A DNA stretch of 64,000 nt from Cyclina sinensis. Taxonomy: Eukaryota > Mollusca > Bivalvia > Venerida > Veneridae. Each line of letters begins with the position of its first letter. Within the stretch, counting starts at the first letter, position 1. Positions 34,001 through 40,626 of the stretch are shown here, one piece after another. Below the pieces are notes generated by a model. The model was not told the origin of the DNA, did not search any database, and saw only the letters and a list, made by a program, of their open reading frames with translations. The DNA lies in NCBI GenBank assembly GCA_012932295.1, contig JAAONU010000006.1:22213453-22277452 (forward strand), given 5' to 3'. Both the position numbers and the translations under genes were made by a program.

Positions 34001-34634
34001 TTCCGAGGTCCAATGAGAGGTCAAGGTCCTGGCAGGGGACGTGGAGGAAGGGGAGGTAACTTTAAAGGTAAGTTGAGCTTTCATTGAGTATAAGTGCTAT
34101 AACTTCTGTTTCAGAGCAAAATTGGTTTCATTTTTTAATGCAGATTTTTTTTTAAGAAACGGTGTTTGCTGGAATGATAATGCTGTTAATATGCACATAG
34201 CTTAGAGTGGTTAATTTATATTTCTTAAGAAACTTGTCGTCGATAATTGTCTTGCCCTAAACATGTTTCTTGATATATATGGTTTTAGTATTACATATAG
34301 CAGACTGGTACATTAATGCAGATGAAAAGGCAATTGAATTAACAAAAACTTGTGCATTTTCATCATCGGAAGCAGTGAGGCTTATGTATATTCCATACAT
34401 TTCAAATAGAGGTGTGAAACGGAGTACTCCAGGTATGTTTAACACAGGTACAATTTGAGTTATTATATCTCTTTATGATATACTTTTTGTTCTGTTGCAG
34501 TATTATGTCGGCATTTTGCGAGTGGGAAGTGTCGTATGGGTAACAAGTGTTCATTTTTACATCCTGGCCATAATGGTCCACCAATGAGTGATATGCAGAT
34601 GAAACAGACTTTAGACCAGCTCGGAAACTCATGA
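9918..34634 (+). CDS. PPP1R10: PNUTS, nuclear PP1 regulatory subunit 10 (spliced; 19 exons seen, 5' end missing)
   Basis: In animals PNUTS carries PP1 to chromatin in a complex with TOX4 and WDR82. There PP1 dephosphorylates RNA polymerase II and SPT5 and so slows and terminates transcription. The visible exons total 2976 nt (991 codons plus stop), close to the roughly 940 residues I recall for vertebrates. Counting from the first visible codon: TFIIS N-terminal-type domain about 50-143; Lys/Ser/Asp-rich linker about 147-300; KFRSTG at about 300-305; PP1 docking motif KSVTW at 550-554 (27892-27906); conserved block with FYFEMDEEERVNVN after it; Gln/Pro/Met-rich 680-852; Gly/Arg-rich to 899; CCCH zinc finger C-X7-C-X5-C-X3-H at the C-terminus (34505-34564). 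Every junction keeps phase with GT..AG. The family call is very secure; exon 18 and the missing start are the weak points. Confidence 0.95.
10474..10492 (+). promoter_or_regulatory. AGGTCA half-site cluster (DR1-like)
   Basis: AGGTCA-A-AGTTCA followed at once by AGGTCA (10487-10492). This fits the direct-repeat-1 pattern bound by RXR/HNF4/PPAR-class receptors. It is inside the tandem repeat at 10044-10870, so it may be only a by-product of repeat sequence. Confidence 0.3.
10557..10569 (+). promoter_or_regulatory. DR1 nuclear-receptor-type site
   Basis: GGGTCA-A-AGGTCA, one of the best DR1 matches in the window, in a unit of the repeat 10044-10870. Function is untested and the motif is intrinsic to this repeat family. 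Confidence 0.3.
11640..12410 (+). mobile_element. third, decayed AGCTCACCTGAGC family copy
   Basis: The interior phrases CCTTGCATTAAGCTC, AGAACTCTGGTT, AGCATTGTCTAGTGAACCTC and GGGGTCATTTATTTTA follow the same order as in 2390-2640. It ends with CAGGTGAGCGACC...ATGGTGGCCCTCTTGTT (12372-12408). The left terminus is not recognisable. Confidence 0.5.
12411..13603. other. PPP1R10: PNUTS intron remainder, nothing recognised
   Basis: AT-rich intronic sequence with several short open frames on both strands (12709-12903, 12858-13073, 13217-13501). None has a domain, codon bias or splice logic that would support a gene. It ends in the acceptor TTTTATATTTTCAG at 13603. Confidence 0.5.
13604..13690 (+). 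CDS. PPP1R10: PNUTS exon (SLMKDANKIVSK..., start of the TFIIS N-terminal-type domain)
   Basis: Encodes SLMKDANKIVSKCVYINIL..., which aligns with SLMKEARKMVSRCTYLNIL in vertebrate PNUTS. The 87-nt exon starts and ends in phase 2, so skipping it would keep frame. The donor is AA|GTAAGA. Confidence 0.95.
14420..14972 (+). mobile_element. fourth AGCTCACCTGAGC family copy
   Basis: The left end AGCTCACCTGAGC (14420) and right end CAGGTGATCCAGGGCCATCA... (14941-14972) match the family termini. The interior is shorter and different from the 2277 copy, with CATCTGCTCA(A/C)AA twice. The short open frame at 14778-15026 is a by-product. Confidence 0.55.
15624..15837. mobile_element. TTAA-flanked MITE, family A copy 1
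   Basis: Terminal inverted repeats TTAACCCTGAACCTGCTG and CCAGCAGGATAAGGGTTAA bound 214 bp. TTAA at both ends would be the duplicated target of a piggyBac- or Kolobok-like transposase. A copy of the same family lies at 40373-40577; both share the interior phrases TGGA(T/C)TTGTCCA and a GGTCAGACT/GATCAGACT block. No coding capacity. It ends 68 bp before a PNUTS exon. Confidence 0.75.
15906..16090 (+). CDS. PPP1R10: PNUTS exon (core of TFIIS N-terminal-type domain)
   Basis: Encodes MLGSGGWDTINDWLQEAK, PLLVEILKVYQLLPVTVDIL and KTNNAAKTIKQLCKSDNEG: the helical bundle characteristic of TFIIS N-terminal domains, which in PNUTS is the TOX4-contacting module. Vertebrate positions such as VDxLKxNNxAKxxKQLxKS are kept. 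The acceptor is TTTCAG|G (an AAG lysine codon is split) and the donor G|GTAAAA. The frame stays open to 16134 past the donor, but the match to the family stops at 16090. Confidence 0.97.
16586..16657 (+). CDS. PPP1R10: PNUTS exon (last helix of the TFIIS N-terminal-type domain)
   Basis: Encodes GTKILATNIFDEWMKKVKG followed by an Asn run (NNNNN). The xxLAxxxxxxWMxxV pattern closes the helical domain. The exon is 72 nt, phase 1 to 1. The donor is G|GTAAGG. Confidence 0.93.
16853..17205. mobile_element. 353-bp MITE-like element with long terminal inverted repeats
   Basis: AGGCCTAAAATAAAATATTG followed by TTTGTTTCCCCTCC (16853-16886) is repeated inverted as GGAGGGGAAACAAACAATAT...TTTAGGCCT (17172-17205), with one mismatch over about 34 bp. 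The interior is AT-rich and non-coding. A target-site duplication could not be fixed because the ends are themselves palindromic (AGGCCT). It lies in the PNUTS intron 16658-18105. Confidence 0.75.
18106..18576 (+). CDS. PPP1R10: PNUTS exon (long Lys/Ser/Asp-rich linker)
   Basis: A 471-nt exon encoding DDKSKKKKKDKVKDKDRESE then a Ser/Lys/Asp/His-rich low-complexity stretch. It ends in KVTIRKGSGLKLHIKLGSDK and VKRPPSKFRSTG. KFRSTG is conserved in vertebrate PNUTS and fixes the frame. The linker is likely disordered and a kinase target (many SS, SD and SE). The donor is G|GTGCTT, weak beyond GT. The frame runs on to a TAA at 18651-18653 (see findings). Confidence 0.93.
21406..21454. repeat. stem-loop / inverted repeat
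   Basis: GCAAGTTAATG (21412-21422), a 6-nt loop, then CATTAACTTGC (21429-21439): a perfect 11-bp stem. It is extended outward by wobble and by GGCTTT/AAAGCC at 21406-21411 and 21449-21454. Origin unknown; it may be a MITE remnant. Confidence 0.55.
22713..22815 (+). repeat. 58-bp imperfect tandem duplication
   Basis: GTATAAATCAAGCTGTGAGG at 22713 recurs as GTATAAATCAATCTGTGTGG at 22771. Both copies share TATTACAAGTTCTATATG. Non-coding, inside a PNUTS intron. Confidence 0.75.
23975..23980 (+). terminator. PPP1R10: candidate intronic poly(A) signal
   Basis: AATAAA followed 11-40 nt later by GTGTTTTGTGTTTGTTCTTC, a GT-rich downstream element. It lies 80 nt before the exon at 24061. In an AT-rich intron AATAAA alone means little; the downstream element makes it worth noting. 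Confidence 0.35.
24061..24136 (+). CDS. PPP1R10: PNUTS exon (LEEVSVSSKLPKN...)
   Basis: Encodes GLEEVSVSSKLPKNADLSKP then IPKRTG. It follows KFRSTG exactly as in vertebrate PNUTS, where KFRSTGLE is followed by a KPIPLKR-like segment. The acceptor is GCTTATCCTAG and the donor GG|GTAAGG. Confidence 0.93.
25134..25303 (+). CDS. PPP1R10: PNUTS exon (Ser/Pro-rich, GKIKVIPPRPR)
   Basis: Encodes a Ser/Pro/Thr-rich segment with PSPATSSASTPSATSPQSPG, then HGKIKVIPPRPR, which corresponds to KEIKVKIIPPQP in vertebrates. Several SP/TP sites suggest proline-directed phosphorylation. The donor is A|GTAAGG. Confidence 0.93.
25411..25809. mobile_element. TTAA-flanked MITE, family B, carrying tRNA-like boxes
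   Basis: TTAAAGAGGCTGTACTCCAG at the left and CTGGAGCACAGCCCATTTAA at the right form terminal inverted repeats, with GGCTGT(A/G)CTCCAGAT shared, bounded by TTAA. Within it the minus strand reads GTGGTGACAGTAAAAGCG...GAGTTCAAATC (about 25566-25625). This recalls tRNA A and B boxes and suggests a SINE piece captured by the MITE. It lies in the PNUTS intron 25304-25999. Confidence 0.65.
26000..26202 (+). CDS. PPP1R10: PNUTS exon (FMDSLESTSRSYGSLKKKRR)
   Basis: Encodes NHVLIDSSGFMDSLESTSRS, then LKKKRRLSG and a Thr/Pro/Ser-rich tail. GFMDSLxS...KKKRR parallels the vertebrate [20 protein letters not shown] segment. The basic KKKRR is a possible nuclear localisation signal. The donor is TCA|GTGAGT, phase 0. 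Confidence 0.93.
26419..26865 (+). repeat. 30-bp minisatellite, about 15-16 units
   Basis: The unit is roughly ACCAATTTAAATGACCTAAT plus TCTTTATTTC. Copies vary from about 24 to 31 bp through small deletions, and several neighbours are identical (26565-26650), implying recent expansion in the middle. It sits in the PNUTS intron 26203-27289 and is not translated. Confidence 0.9.
27290..27458 (+). CDS. PPP1R10: PNUTS exon (acidic, ERSPSPTDED)
   Basis: Encodes FYKDTQEAESSADQDSNKEV, then KTERSPSPTDEDSS and EEVKVEPEDDNESKK. Acidic and likely disordered. The acceptor TTTTTTTGCAG is strong. The donor is AAAG|GTTTGA, weak at +3 to +6; the frame runs on past it to a stop at 27485-27487. Confidence 0.9.
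27776..27964 (+). CDS. PPP1R10: PNUTS exon with the PP1-binding RVxF motif
   Basis: Encodes an Ala-rich linker, a Lys run and KSVTW (27892-27906), the RVxF-type motif that docks on PP1, then EIKEIFYFEMDEEER. Vertebrate PNUTS has the same order (K-(S/T)-V-T-W ... YFYFELDETERVNVN). The exon is 189 nt and phase 1 to 1, so skipping it would keep frame and remove PP1 docking. The donor is G|GTTTGT, again weak. Confidence 0.97.
28222..28286 (+). CDS. PPP1R10: PNUTS exon (VNVNRPKDF...)
   Basis: Encodes VNVNRPKDFHLAQKNEIMAD and RR, continuing the block after the RVxF motif (vertebrate [21 protein letters not shown]). The acceptor TTATTTCAG splits a valine codon. The donor is CGG|GTAGGT. Confidence 0.96.
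28784..28837 (+). CDS. PPP1R10: PNUTS exon (AFESSLRMKNDHMVEQLT)
   Basis: A 54-nt exon in phase 0 encoding AFESSLRMKNDHMVEQLT, matching HAFETARRLSHDNMEEKVP. The acceptor is TTTTTTCAG and the donor ACA|GTAAGT. Confidence 0.95.
29355..29555 (+). CDS. PPP1R10: PNUTS exon (WYRPKIVAGHKVFEYG...)
   Basis: Encodes WYRPKIVAGHKVFEYGKDSK, EKAIQKVREQSVLQALFFNK and a tail rich in PEEP-like acids ending TIPIDD. It corresponds to the vertebrate W-x-x-P-R-P block with [20 protein letters not shown] and PKLIPLDE. The region following the PP1 motif is conserved across animals and is the likely WDR82-contacting part (family knowledge, not visible here). The acceptor is CATTGCAG; the open frame upstream to 29181 is intron. 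Confidence 0.95.
29556..32208 (+). other. PPP1R10: 2.65-kb PNUTS intron, nothing further recognised
   Basis: AT-rich, very CpG-poor. It contains a short CAT/ATC run near 30241-30262 and no open frame with coding character. Ends in TATGTTTACAG at 32208. Confidence 0.55.
32209..32490 (+). CDS. PPP1R10: PNUTS exon (Gln/Pro-rich)
   Basis: Encodes LSGGEEFLYNYDSHPQAVLN, then a Pro/Gln-rich segment with FQQQMNPQQPP, LPPGLQLPPDVANILSHMQN and a QVQQILNNLM helix. Phase 0 on both sides. In vertebrates the equivalent place holds Gly/Pro-rich sequence with VQEILTSIMG; VQQILNNLM is the likely counterpart. The donor is ATG|GTATGT. Confidence 0.93.
32680..32746 (+). CDS. PPP1R10: PNUTS exon (Gln-rich CGGSEQSYEQLQQIQQIMNS)
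   Basis: A 67-nt exon encoding CGGSEQSYEQLQQIQQIMNS and QM, a short amphipathic Gln-rich helix. The acceptor is GTGTTTCAG and the donor G|GTAGGT. The frame is fixed by its neighbours. Confidence 0.9.
33079..33246 (+). CDS. PPP1R10: PNUTS exon (Gly/Pro/Met-rich)
   Basis: Encodes GMPPDGMMQGPPPGMQMMGM, PPGGPPMGPRTLLGN and PNRFGPPG. It parallels the vertebrate [20 protein letters not shown] region; GPRTLLG is the conserved core. Phase 1 to 1. The acceptor is TATTTAAG, with AAG instead of CAG. Confidence 0.92.
33927..34067 (+). CDS. PPP1R10: PNUTS exon (Gly/Arg-rich, RGG)
   Basis: Encodes GPGPQGNWGPQGNMGGPPMG, then RGPMRGQGPGRGRGGRGGNF and K. The RGG repeats are the nucleic-acid-binding type seen in vertebrate PNUTS (MRGGPMRGG...RGRGGRGG). 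Phase 1 to 1. The donor is G|GTAAGT. Confidence 0.94.
34289..34432 (+). CDS. PPP1R10: PNUTS exon before the zinc finger (acceptor uncertain)
   Basis: A phase-compatible exon ending ...GVKRSTP|GTATGT. Three acceptors keep frame: after TATGGTTTTAG (34289, 144 nt, chosen for its better tract), after ACATATAG (34301, 132 nt) and after AAATAGAG (34412, a 21-nt microexon giving GVKRSTP). The long forms add ADWYINADEKAIELTKTCAF..., which I do not recognise. KRSTPV just before CRHF resembles the RPVCRHF of vertebrates, so the 3' end is probably real. Skipping the whole exon also keeps frame. Confidence 0.5.
34501..34634 (+). CDS. PPP1R10: PNUTS last coding exon, CCCH zinc finger and stop
   Basis: Encodes LCRHFASGKCRMGNKCSFLH and PGHNGPPMSDMQMKQTLDQL before TGA at 34632-34634. 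The C-X7-C-X5-C-X3-H pattern is the C-terminal CCCH finger of PNUTS, with PG-x-NGPP after it as in vertebrates (HPGVNGPPLP). The protein runs about 22 residues further than that. The acceptor TTTGTTCTGTTGCAG is strong. Confidence 0.97.
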
Positions 34635-35534
34635 TAATGACTCGTGTAGAAGTATCGAGAATCCATTATTGCTACAGAATGGTGATAAAGACTTGACAGG
34701 GTGGGCAGAAGTGATAAAAAGTGGTGTGGCAGAATGGAACTTCATGCAGTAACAAGTATTGAAATTATGAGATAGAAAAGGGAGAACACAGATAAGAAAA
34801 ATGAATGGTACCAGTCAGGAAATCCTTATTTGCTACTTATGGCAGAAATAAGTCAAGGATGGGGTGATAAACAGTGGACTAGTCAAGGAAAATGGTGTGG
34901 ATTGTTGGTCCAGTCTGAAAAATAATGGTTGTCACTGGCAACAAGATTGGAATGGCTGAAAAATATCTAAAGTTTTTATAAAAAGCATTCTCAGATATGA
35001 ACAAGTGCTTTTTGACGTGATATGAAAATTGATGGAGGAGAAGTTGAATATTTGTAGCTGAAGTTGTGGAGCCTTTTGAAAAGGTTATTGTGAAGGTGAT
35101 TTTGTTTGAGTCATTCAGTACTGTAGACCTAGGTGATGTCATTGGTTGGTTACTAGCTTTTGAACTTGACTGTAATATCTCAAAGGACAGAAATTGCTCA
35201 AAGTATTATTTTATGTATAATTGGTATATCAAACAAAAAACTGGATCAGTTTGACTGTTCAGTGAAAGAAAATGTCTGTCGCACTAGTGATTTATGTTAA
35301 TACTAACTGATTAACTATGTGAGTGACTGAAACTTCAGCCTTACAAGAAACTGGCCTGGAAACATGCAGTGCTTTGATTAATCTTGTGTACTAATTTGTC
35401 ACCTCCTGTTGTGTCAAGCTGGTGGTTATACCAGGAATTGAACTACCTTGGGAAAATGATTGTGATACAATCAAGGCAAATACTTGTTTTGCTACAAAAT
35501 ATAAAGTGATAGCTTTCAGAAATTAATAAGTACA

Positions 35535-35542
35535 TGTAAATA
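35535..35542 (+). promoter_or_regulatory. Pumilio-type element in the PNUTS 3'UTR
   Basis: TGTAAATA matches the UGUANAUA consensus read by PUF proteins in animal 3'UTRs. A single short match in AT-rich DNA; position inside a likely 3'UTR is the only support. Confidence 0.25.
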
Positions 35543-36590
35543 TTGAAATGAAAGTCACATCATCTTCTCTTACTGAGATGCCATGAAATTTTGGTAAGAT
35601 TGTGTCGTTTTTTGTGTTTGTGGATATGCCAAAGCTTTTGTTTTCATAAATTGTATTTTGTATTTAAAGATTCCATTCAGGATGCCTGAATTGCACAGAA
35701 ATTAGGGAAAATACAAGTTTAGATGTGTCGCAAGAAAAAGTATGATAAATTGTAAGTTATAAATACTTTGTCTTTTGTGATTGTATAGAAAGATTCAGCA
35801 AAAAGAATTAATTTTGATCAAGTTTTCACTAGAACAACTGCATTATGCACAAAAAAATATTGAAAATCATCACTTTTTTTGTTTACTTTAAACTGTTTTT
35901 GCTCAAGGCTATGAGCCATTAATATATGGATGGACTTATTGCATGCACTCGGGACAGTGGTAACTGGTCAGTATCATAGTATGATGTCACATAATATTCG
36001 AGAAAAGGTAATGAAAATATGTAGAAATGATTATTGTAACAGGATTTTCTTTTGGTTCTTCATGTGAATGATAAACACAGTTTTGAGCTGTTGAAGCAGT
36101 AGTCTACAGATATTAGAAAAGAAGTATTTTTCAACATAATATAAAGTATTACAAATCTTAATCAATGGTGTTGTTGCAACATGTGTTAATACCAGTATAA
36201 AATAGAAGCATTTGTTGTTGATGTATATTTTGTTCAGTAATGGTATCATGATTTGTAACGCTGATTTTTTTTTCCTATTTTGGAAACAGATATTTATGCA
36301 ATTTTGTATACAGATAATGTGTTTTCTTAAAGTTGAGACTATATTTTGTGACTTGACAGAATGTGTCTTGTGACAAATGAATTAAAACTGGAAAAACTAT
36401 GACTGAAGTGTTAGCCTTCTCTTTATAATTTCATTTGGATAGTTCATGTCATCTTTTATGTATCTTTTTCCATATTTACAGCTTCCTCATTCTTTAAAGA
36501 GACACCCTACAATTAACCAATGATAAACTGCCTATCTTTTGTATTGGCTCATTTGCTATAAAATGAATAACTATAAAAACGTTATTTTGA

Positions 36591-36596
36591 AATAAA
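36591..36596 (+). terminator. PPP1R10: candidate PNUTS poly(A) signal
   Basis: AATAAA about 1.96 kb after the stop, close to the point where CpG frequency begins to rise. ATTAAA at 36381-36386 is an alternative. Confidence 0.35.
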
Positions 36597-37734
36597 TGGC
36601 CATCCACCCAAGAGAGAACAACAACTCTCTGTATTAAGAATTATATTAATGCATTGAGTTTACCTGCTGAACTTAGAATTTTTCCTGACAGCATGACATT
36701 GGGTAATGATTAATTCTATATCATTTACATTTACATAATTTTAAAGAAAATGGAATATTCCAAATCTTAGGGTGTACCTATGTAATACTTAGCCTGCTAT
36801 TTTTAAATTAGACTCTTCTTTCACTCAATCTGAACATACCCATTTATCTTATATAGGGGTAGCAAGTGGATATTTACAGACCATGATTATACACTACAGA
36901 TCATAATGATCCGAGATGGTTAGACTGCACTGGTCAAAAGGTAATGACTATGGTCATCAACAGGGTAAATTTTGTTTCTGAAGACTGTAAATGGTTACTG
37001 GCATGGTTAAAGTTTTCAAGCACTGTCAGCATATCAGGATTTTTTGACATGGTTAGTTGTGTGTATTTTATCACCTGTGAATTCAGGACAGAAACCAGTC
37101 TAGCCGAGATAACTCGTGTGTTTCTAGGGAAACGCGTGACATGAAATGAAATAAACACGCAACCATAAGGGGCTAATAATTGTCAATCAGAAACCTTGAA
37201 TTTCAATATATTTTTTTTAGTTATTGAAAAGGCATGCTTTATACCTGTTTGGAAAATTTCTTTGACTGGTTAAAGTTTCTTTCCAGAGTGACAAAGGTAC
37301 TTGGTAATGCTCACTGCTACGTCACAGTTTCAAACTGCTCCTGTTTCAAATCGAGGCAGCTTACGTATTCAGCGGATTACAAAATCTAAAAAACGCATTT
37401 CAAACAGCAAATAATCCGGTGAGATCAATAGTTTATCTTCAAAGAACTTAACCCGCCTTTTCAGTACATAATGATACGGCGAAAAACTACCAGAATACGC
37501 CGATTCTTTAATTGATTATTGCTGATGTCATTGAAAACTGTTTGAATTGAGTCTCAAAAACTGGATCAATTTACCAAGGCTTAAAGGTTATCTTCAAAAT
37601 AACATCATAAGTTTGTTTAGTTATAAAGGTGGTATGACTTGGACTACAGGTAAACCGTACATAATACCCCGTGGATTAGTTACGGTTTTATCAACTATCT
37701 CTGATGCTGGAAATGTAGGTCCTTGTATTCCCCA

Positions 37735-38095
37735 AACTGAAACACAGAAAAAACTTTAAAACAAAACTAAAACAAAGAAACAACTTGCTATAAATCATGT
37801 TTGCTGCTAGTGTCGAACATACTGTATACAGTCGCCGTATAAACCAAACTGAAACACAGAAATAAACTACTTGAAAAACTGAAACATGGAATTAAAACTG
37901 CTATAAACCCATTTGAAACTCAAAGAAATTGCGTTAACTGAAACACGAAAACAAACTGCTTCAAACAAATCTGTAACACATCCACAAATTGCTTTACAAA
38001 AAATTGAAACACTATCAAATTGCCTTAAACCAAAACTGAAACACAGAAAAAATGCTTTGAACAAAATTTACACACAACAAACAACTTGCTGTTAT
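37735..38095 (+). repeat. diverged minisatellite of about 32 bp, near ten units
   Basis: The core AACTGAAACACAGAAA...AACTGCTT(T/A)AAAC returns about every 32 bp: near 37738, 37850, 37877, 37911, 37937, 37969, 38000 and 38034, with decayed copies between. Because 32 is not a multiple of 3, the open frames over it are chance. An insertion or decayed patch interrupts it at about 37795-37845. Confidence 0.65.
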
Positions 38096-38633
38096 CGAAT
38101 ATTCTGTGAAAAATGATAAGCCTGTACCGTGCGATTGGTTTATTAATTTTATCTGACTCGTAACTTCCTTTTTAGTATGTCATGGCCACTGTAAGAACTA
38201 AGTGTTTGTTTATTCAGTAATACTAACATCTGTAAAAGACGTTGTGTTACTGAATGTGTATACAAAGACAGGTAACAATGCGGAACTCTCATCCTGTCCA
38301 AGCACTCGAAAGGTAAGGCCAGTGTGACAAAAGCATGTTTGTGCTGACATACCTAACTTTTTTGTCACATAGGCGCTCAGCAGGGTTGGTGTCATACTTA
38401 CTGAAGATCGTCATATATGTTCAAAACTGCATAAGATATTCAGATTTCAGTCCAATTTGAATAGAATCATTTCAAGTTATGCCGTAAATATTTGAAACGA
38501 ACTACCAAGCTTAACGCCACTTACTAAAAACCGTGAAATAACAAAATCATTGGGTAAACTGAACACTGATTACGTCACATGCGTTTTATATCTGTCTGTA
38601 TGCTAAAGCTTTTTCAAATATGAAAAAATGAAA

Positions 38634-38690
38634 ATCACACACACGCACGCATTCAAATACACACTCACGCACACGCGCATTCAAATGACA
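38634..38690 (+). repeat. CA/CG-rich simple repeat
   Basis: An ACACAC/ACGCAC tract with the phrase CACGCATTCAAAT near 38646 and GCGCATTCAAAT near 38675. Confidence 0.7.
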
Positions 38691-39353
38691 ACAGAAATCT
38701 GCAGTGACTGTTGGCCCTATCTAAGTAGGCTCATTTGAAATACTGATAATTACAACATCCTGCCATGTAAGTTTTAAAACGAGTTAAAATACTAGTATTT
38801 TGTCCATGACATGGATGGAAATTGCACTCTGTCCTCGTATCTCTCGTTACCAAGCCATGTCAGTATATAGAGGGTTACTGAATTTAGTCGGGTGCAGTTT
38901 CCGACAAGGCCAACACGAGGTTAAAGGGACTTTCATATCGAGTTCGCTGATAAGCGATGACATAAGAAAGGTTATCATTGTTCAAATAAGGATACAGTTG
39001 TTTTATTTCCTTGTTTCCTAGACTCAACCACTGGCTTTTTTCTCTCATTCAACTGTTTTCCTTTTATTTGGTCACGTGCAGTGTACTTGGCAGATTTTTA
39101 TTGGCCTCAGTTTATGCAACAGTTACTGTAAAGAAAAGCATTAATGACCTCACATTTGTCAAATGATGGGTCATTTACAAGCAAAGGGCTGCTTAAGTAA
39201 CTCTAAAAAAAGTGGATTTTAAGTAGATATTTATAATTTAACCATTTTCATCGAGGCGTCACATTTTGAAAAGAAAAACAGTAAAGGCAACCAAAGGACA
39301 TAAGACTGTATGACATGTTCTAAAACCTGAATTAGTCGGCGCTTCTTCTCCCT

Positions 39354-39425
39354 TGCCTATCAGCTAGCTTGGTAGAGTGTCCTCTATGTAATCAAAGGTA
39401 CCTGAGTTCAAACCCAGTTCGGGAC
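39354..39425 (+). mobile_element. tRNA-derived SINE-like head
   Basis: TAGCTTGGTAGAG (39365-39377) fits an RNA polymerase III A box and GAGTTCAAACC (39404-39414) a B box, 39 bp apart as in tRNAs. The segment does not fold into a full tRNA: no paired acceptor stem was seen. A SINE or tRNA pseudogene is therefore more likely than a working tRNA gene. Confidence 0.55.
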
Positions 39426-40372
39426 AAGTGGGGTTTTCTGGTTTACATTTGGCGAACTACGTAAATAACTCACGAACCTAAAAAGCCCCATAGACATCCA
39501 GTTAGAAAAGGATATCAATACTTCAAAAGAATGTATACTCAAACAGACTGACCTATTCACATACGTATATAGAGGAATCCTTCCGCTCTTACAACACCTT
39601 AAACATATTGATTGTTCAACTGATATTTAATTACAAAATATAAAACCTGTTGAAAATCTCAGGACTGTTTCAATGGATCTCTTGTTTTCAGTTTGGATAA
39701 CGCATGTTGAGTAAACATTTACGTAAAAAAAGTACTTCTGAAAACAGACCTTTTTACTGCCAGACAATGGATACAGAATATGACTCACAAAGGTGTGACT
39801 AGATCATGATATTTTTGTACATAAAAGTTTCAAAATATCAACAAATTTCTCAAAGTTTCAAACAGAAATATCTGGATCATGAACAAGAATAGATCAAATG
39901 TAAATACTAAATATTTTGCGTGAGCAACTAGTAAATTCAAAGGATACCAGAACTTCAAAAAAGTTTAAACTATAAAAAAAACCTTTTCTTAAACTACTTG
40001 TAAATACTTTCAGACTTGTTTATTTTAAGAAATCAAGATTTTCGCGAAAACGCTTATACGAGTCAACGATGACTTGAAGGTTACACTGTTTTGTATGAAT
40101 AATAAGATTTTATTTGTATAATGGCAATGAAATAAGACCCGTTTTATTGTAAATAGTAAATGGAGGAAGTAAGACAAATATTTTGGGTTTCAGAAAAAAG
40201 AAATACTACAGGATGAAACATAAGATGAGTTACTATTCTTTTCATCACCGCGTACTATGCGTAATTTAAGGTCTTAAGTAACTGTAGTTGGGAGGTAAAT
40301 AAGACAGCTTAATGTGAAATGGACATGCCCTGAAAATAACCGTTGATATGCTGCATTTCATTGGCTCATAAA

Positions 40373-40577
40373 TTAACCCTTAGCCTCCTCAATATCTTAA
40401 ATGGACTTGTCCATCTTTCAATTTGAACAAATCCATTACTTATTTACAGGGGTGCTTATTGAAAATTTACCGACTGAATGGTGAATAGTGCAGACCATGA
40501 TCAGACTATACGGCTGATCTTGGTCTGCAGTGGTCGCAAAGGCAAACACAGTTGCTGCCAGCAGGAAGAAGGGTTAA
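40373..40577. mobile_element. TTAA-flanked MITE, family A copy 2
   Basis: TTAACCCTTAGCC at the left and AAGAAGGGTTAA at the right, 205 bp. The interior shares with the copy at 15624-15837 the phrases TGGACTTGTCCA, GATCAGACTATACGGCTGATC and GCCAGCAGGAAG. TTAA at each end is the likely target duplication. Non-coding. Confidence 0.75.
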
Positions 40578-40626
40578 ATACGTTGCTAATATTTAGAAGA
40601 GAATATTAAGGCAAATGGCATACAGT

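Larger units (their letters stand above)
34635..36615 (+). other. PPP1R10: PNUTS 3' untranslated region (approximate end)
   Basis: AT-rich DNA after the stop with no further coding sequence. Candidate poly(A) signals are ATTAAA at 36381-36386 and AATAAA at 36591-36596. A Pumilio-type word TGTAAATA lies at 35535-35542. CpG stays rare through here and rises only after about 37.0 kb, which fits the transcription unit ending near 36.4-36.6 kb. Confidence 0.55.

Noticed and set aside
34257..34666. Minus-strand open frames opposite the last PNUTS exons
   Set aside because: Antisense shadows of an exon and its surroundings. No splice sites or domains support a minus-strand gene.
37913..38116. Thr/Lys-rich open frame with repeating peptides
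   Set aside because: Direct translation of a decayed 32-bp minisatellite; the unit is not a multiple of three, so no protein repeat is conserved.
39354..39425. Functional tRNA gene
   Set aside because: A and B boxes are present but no acceptor stem or clear anticodon arm could be paired.
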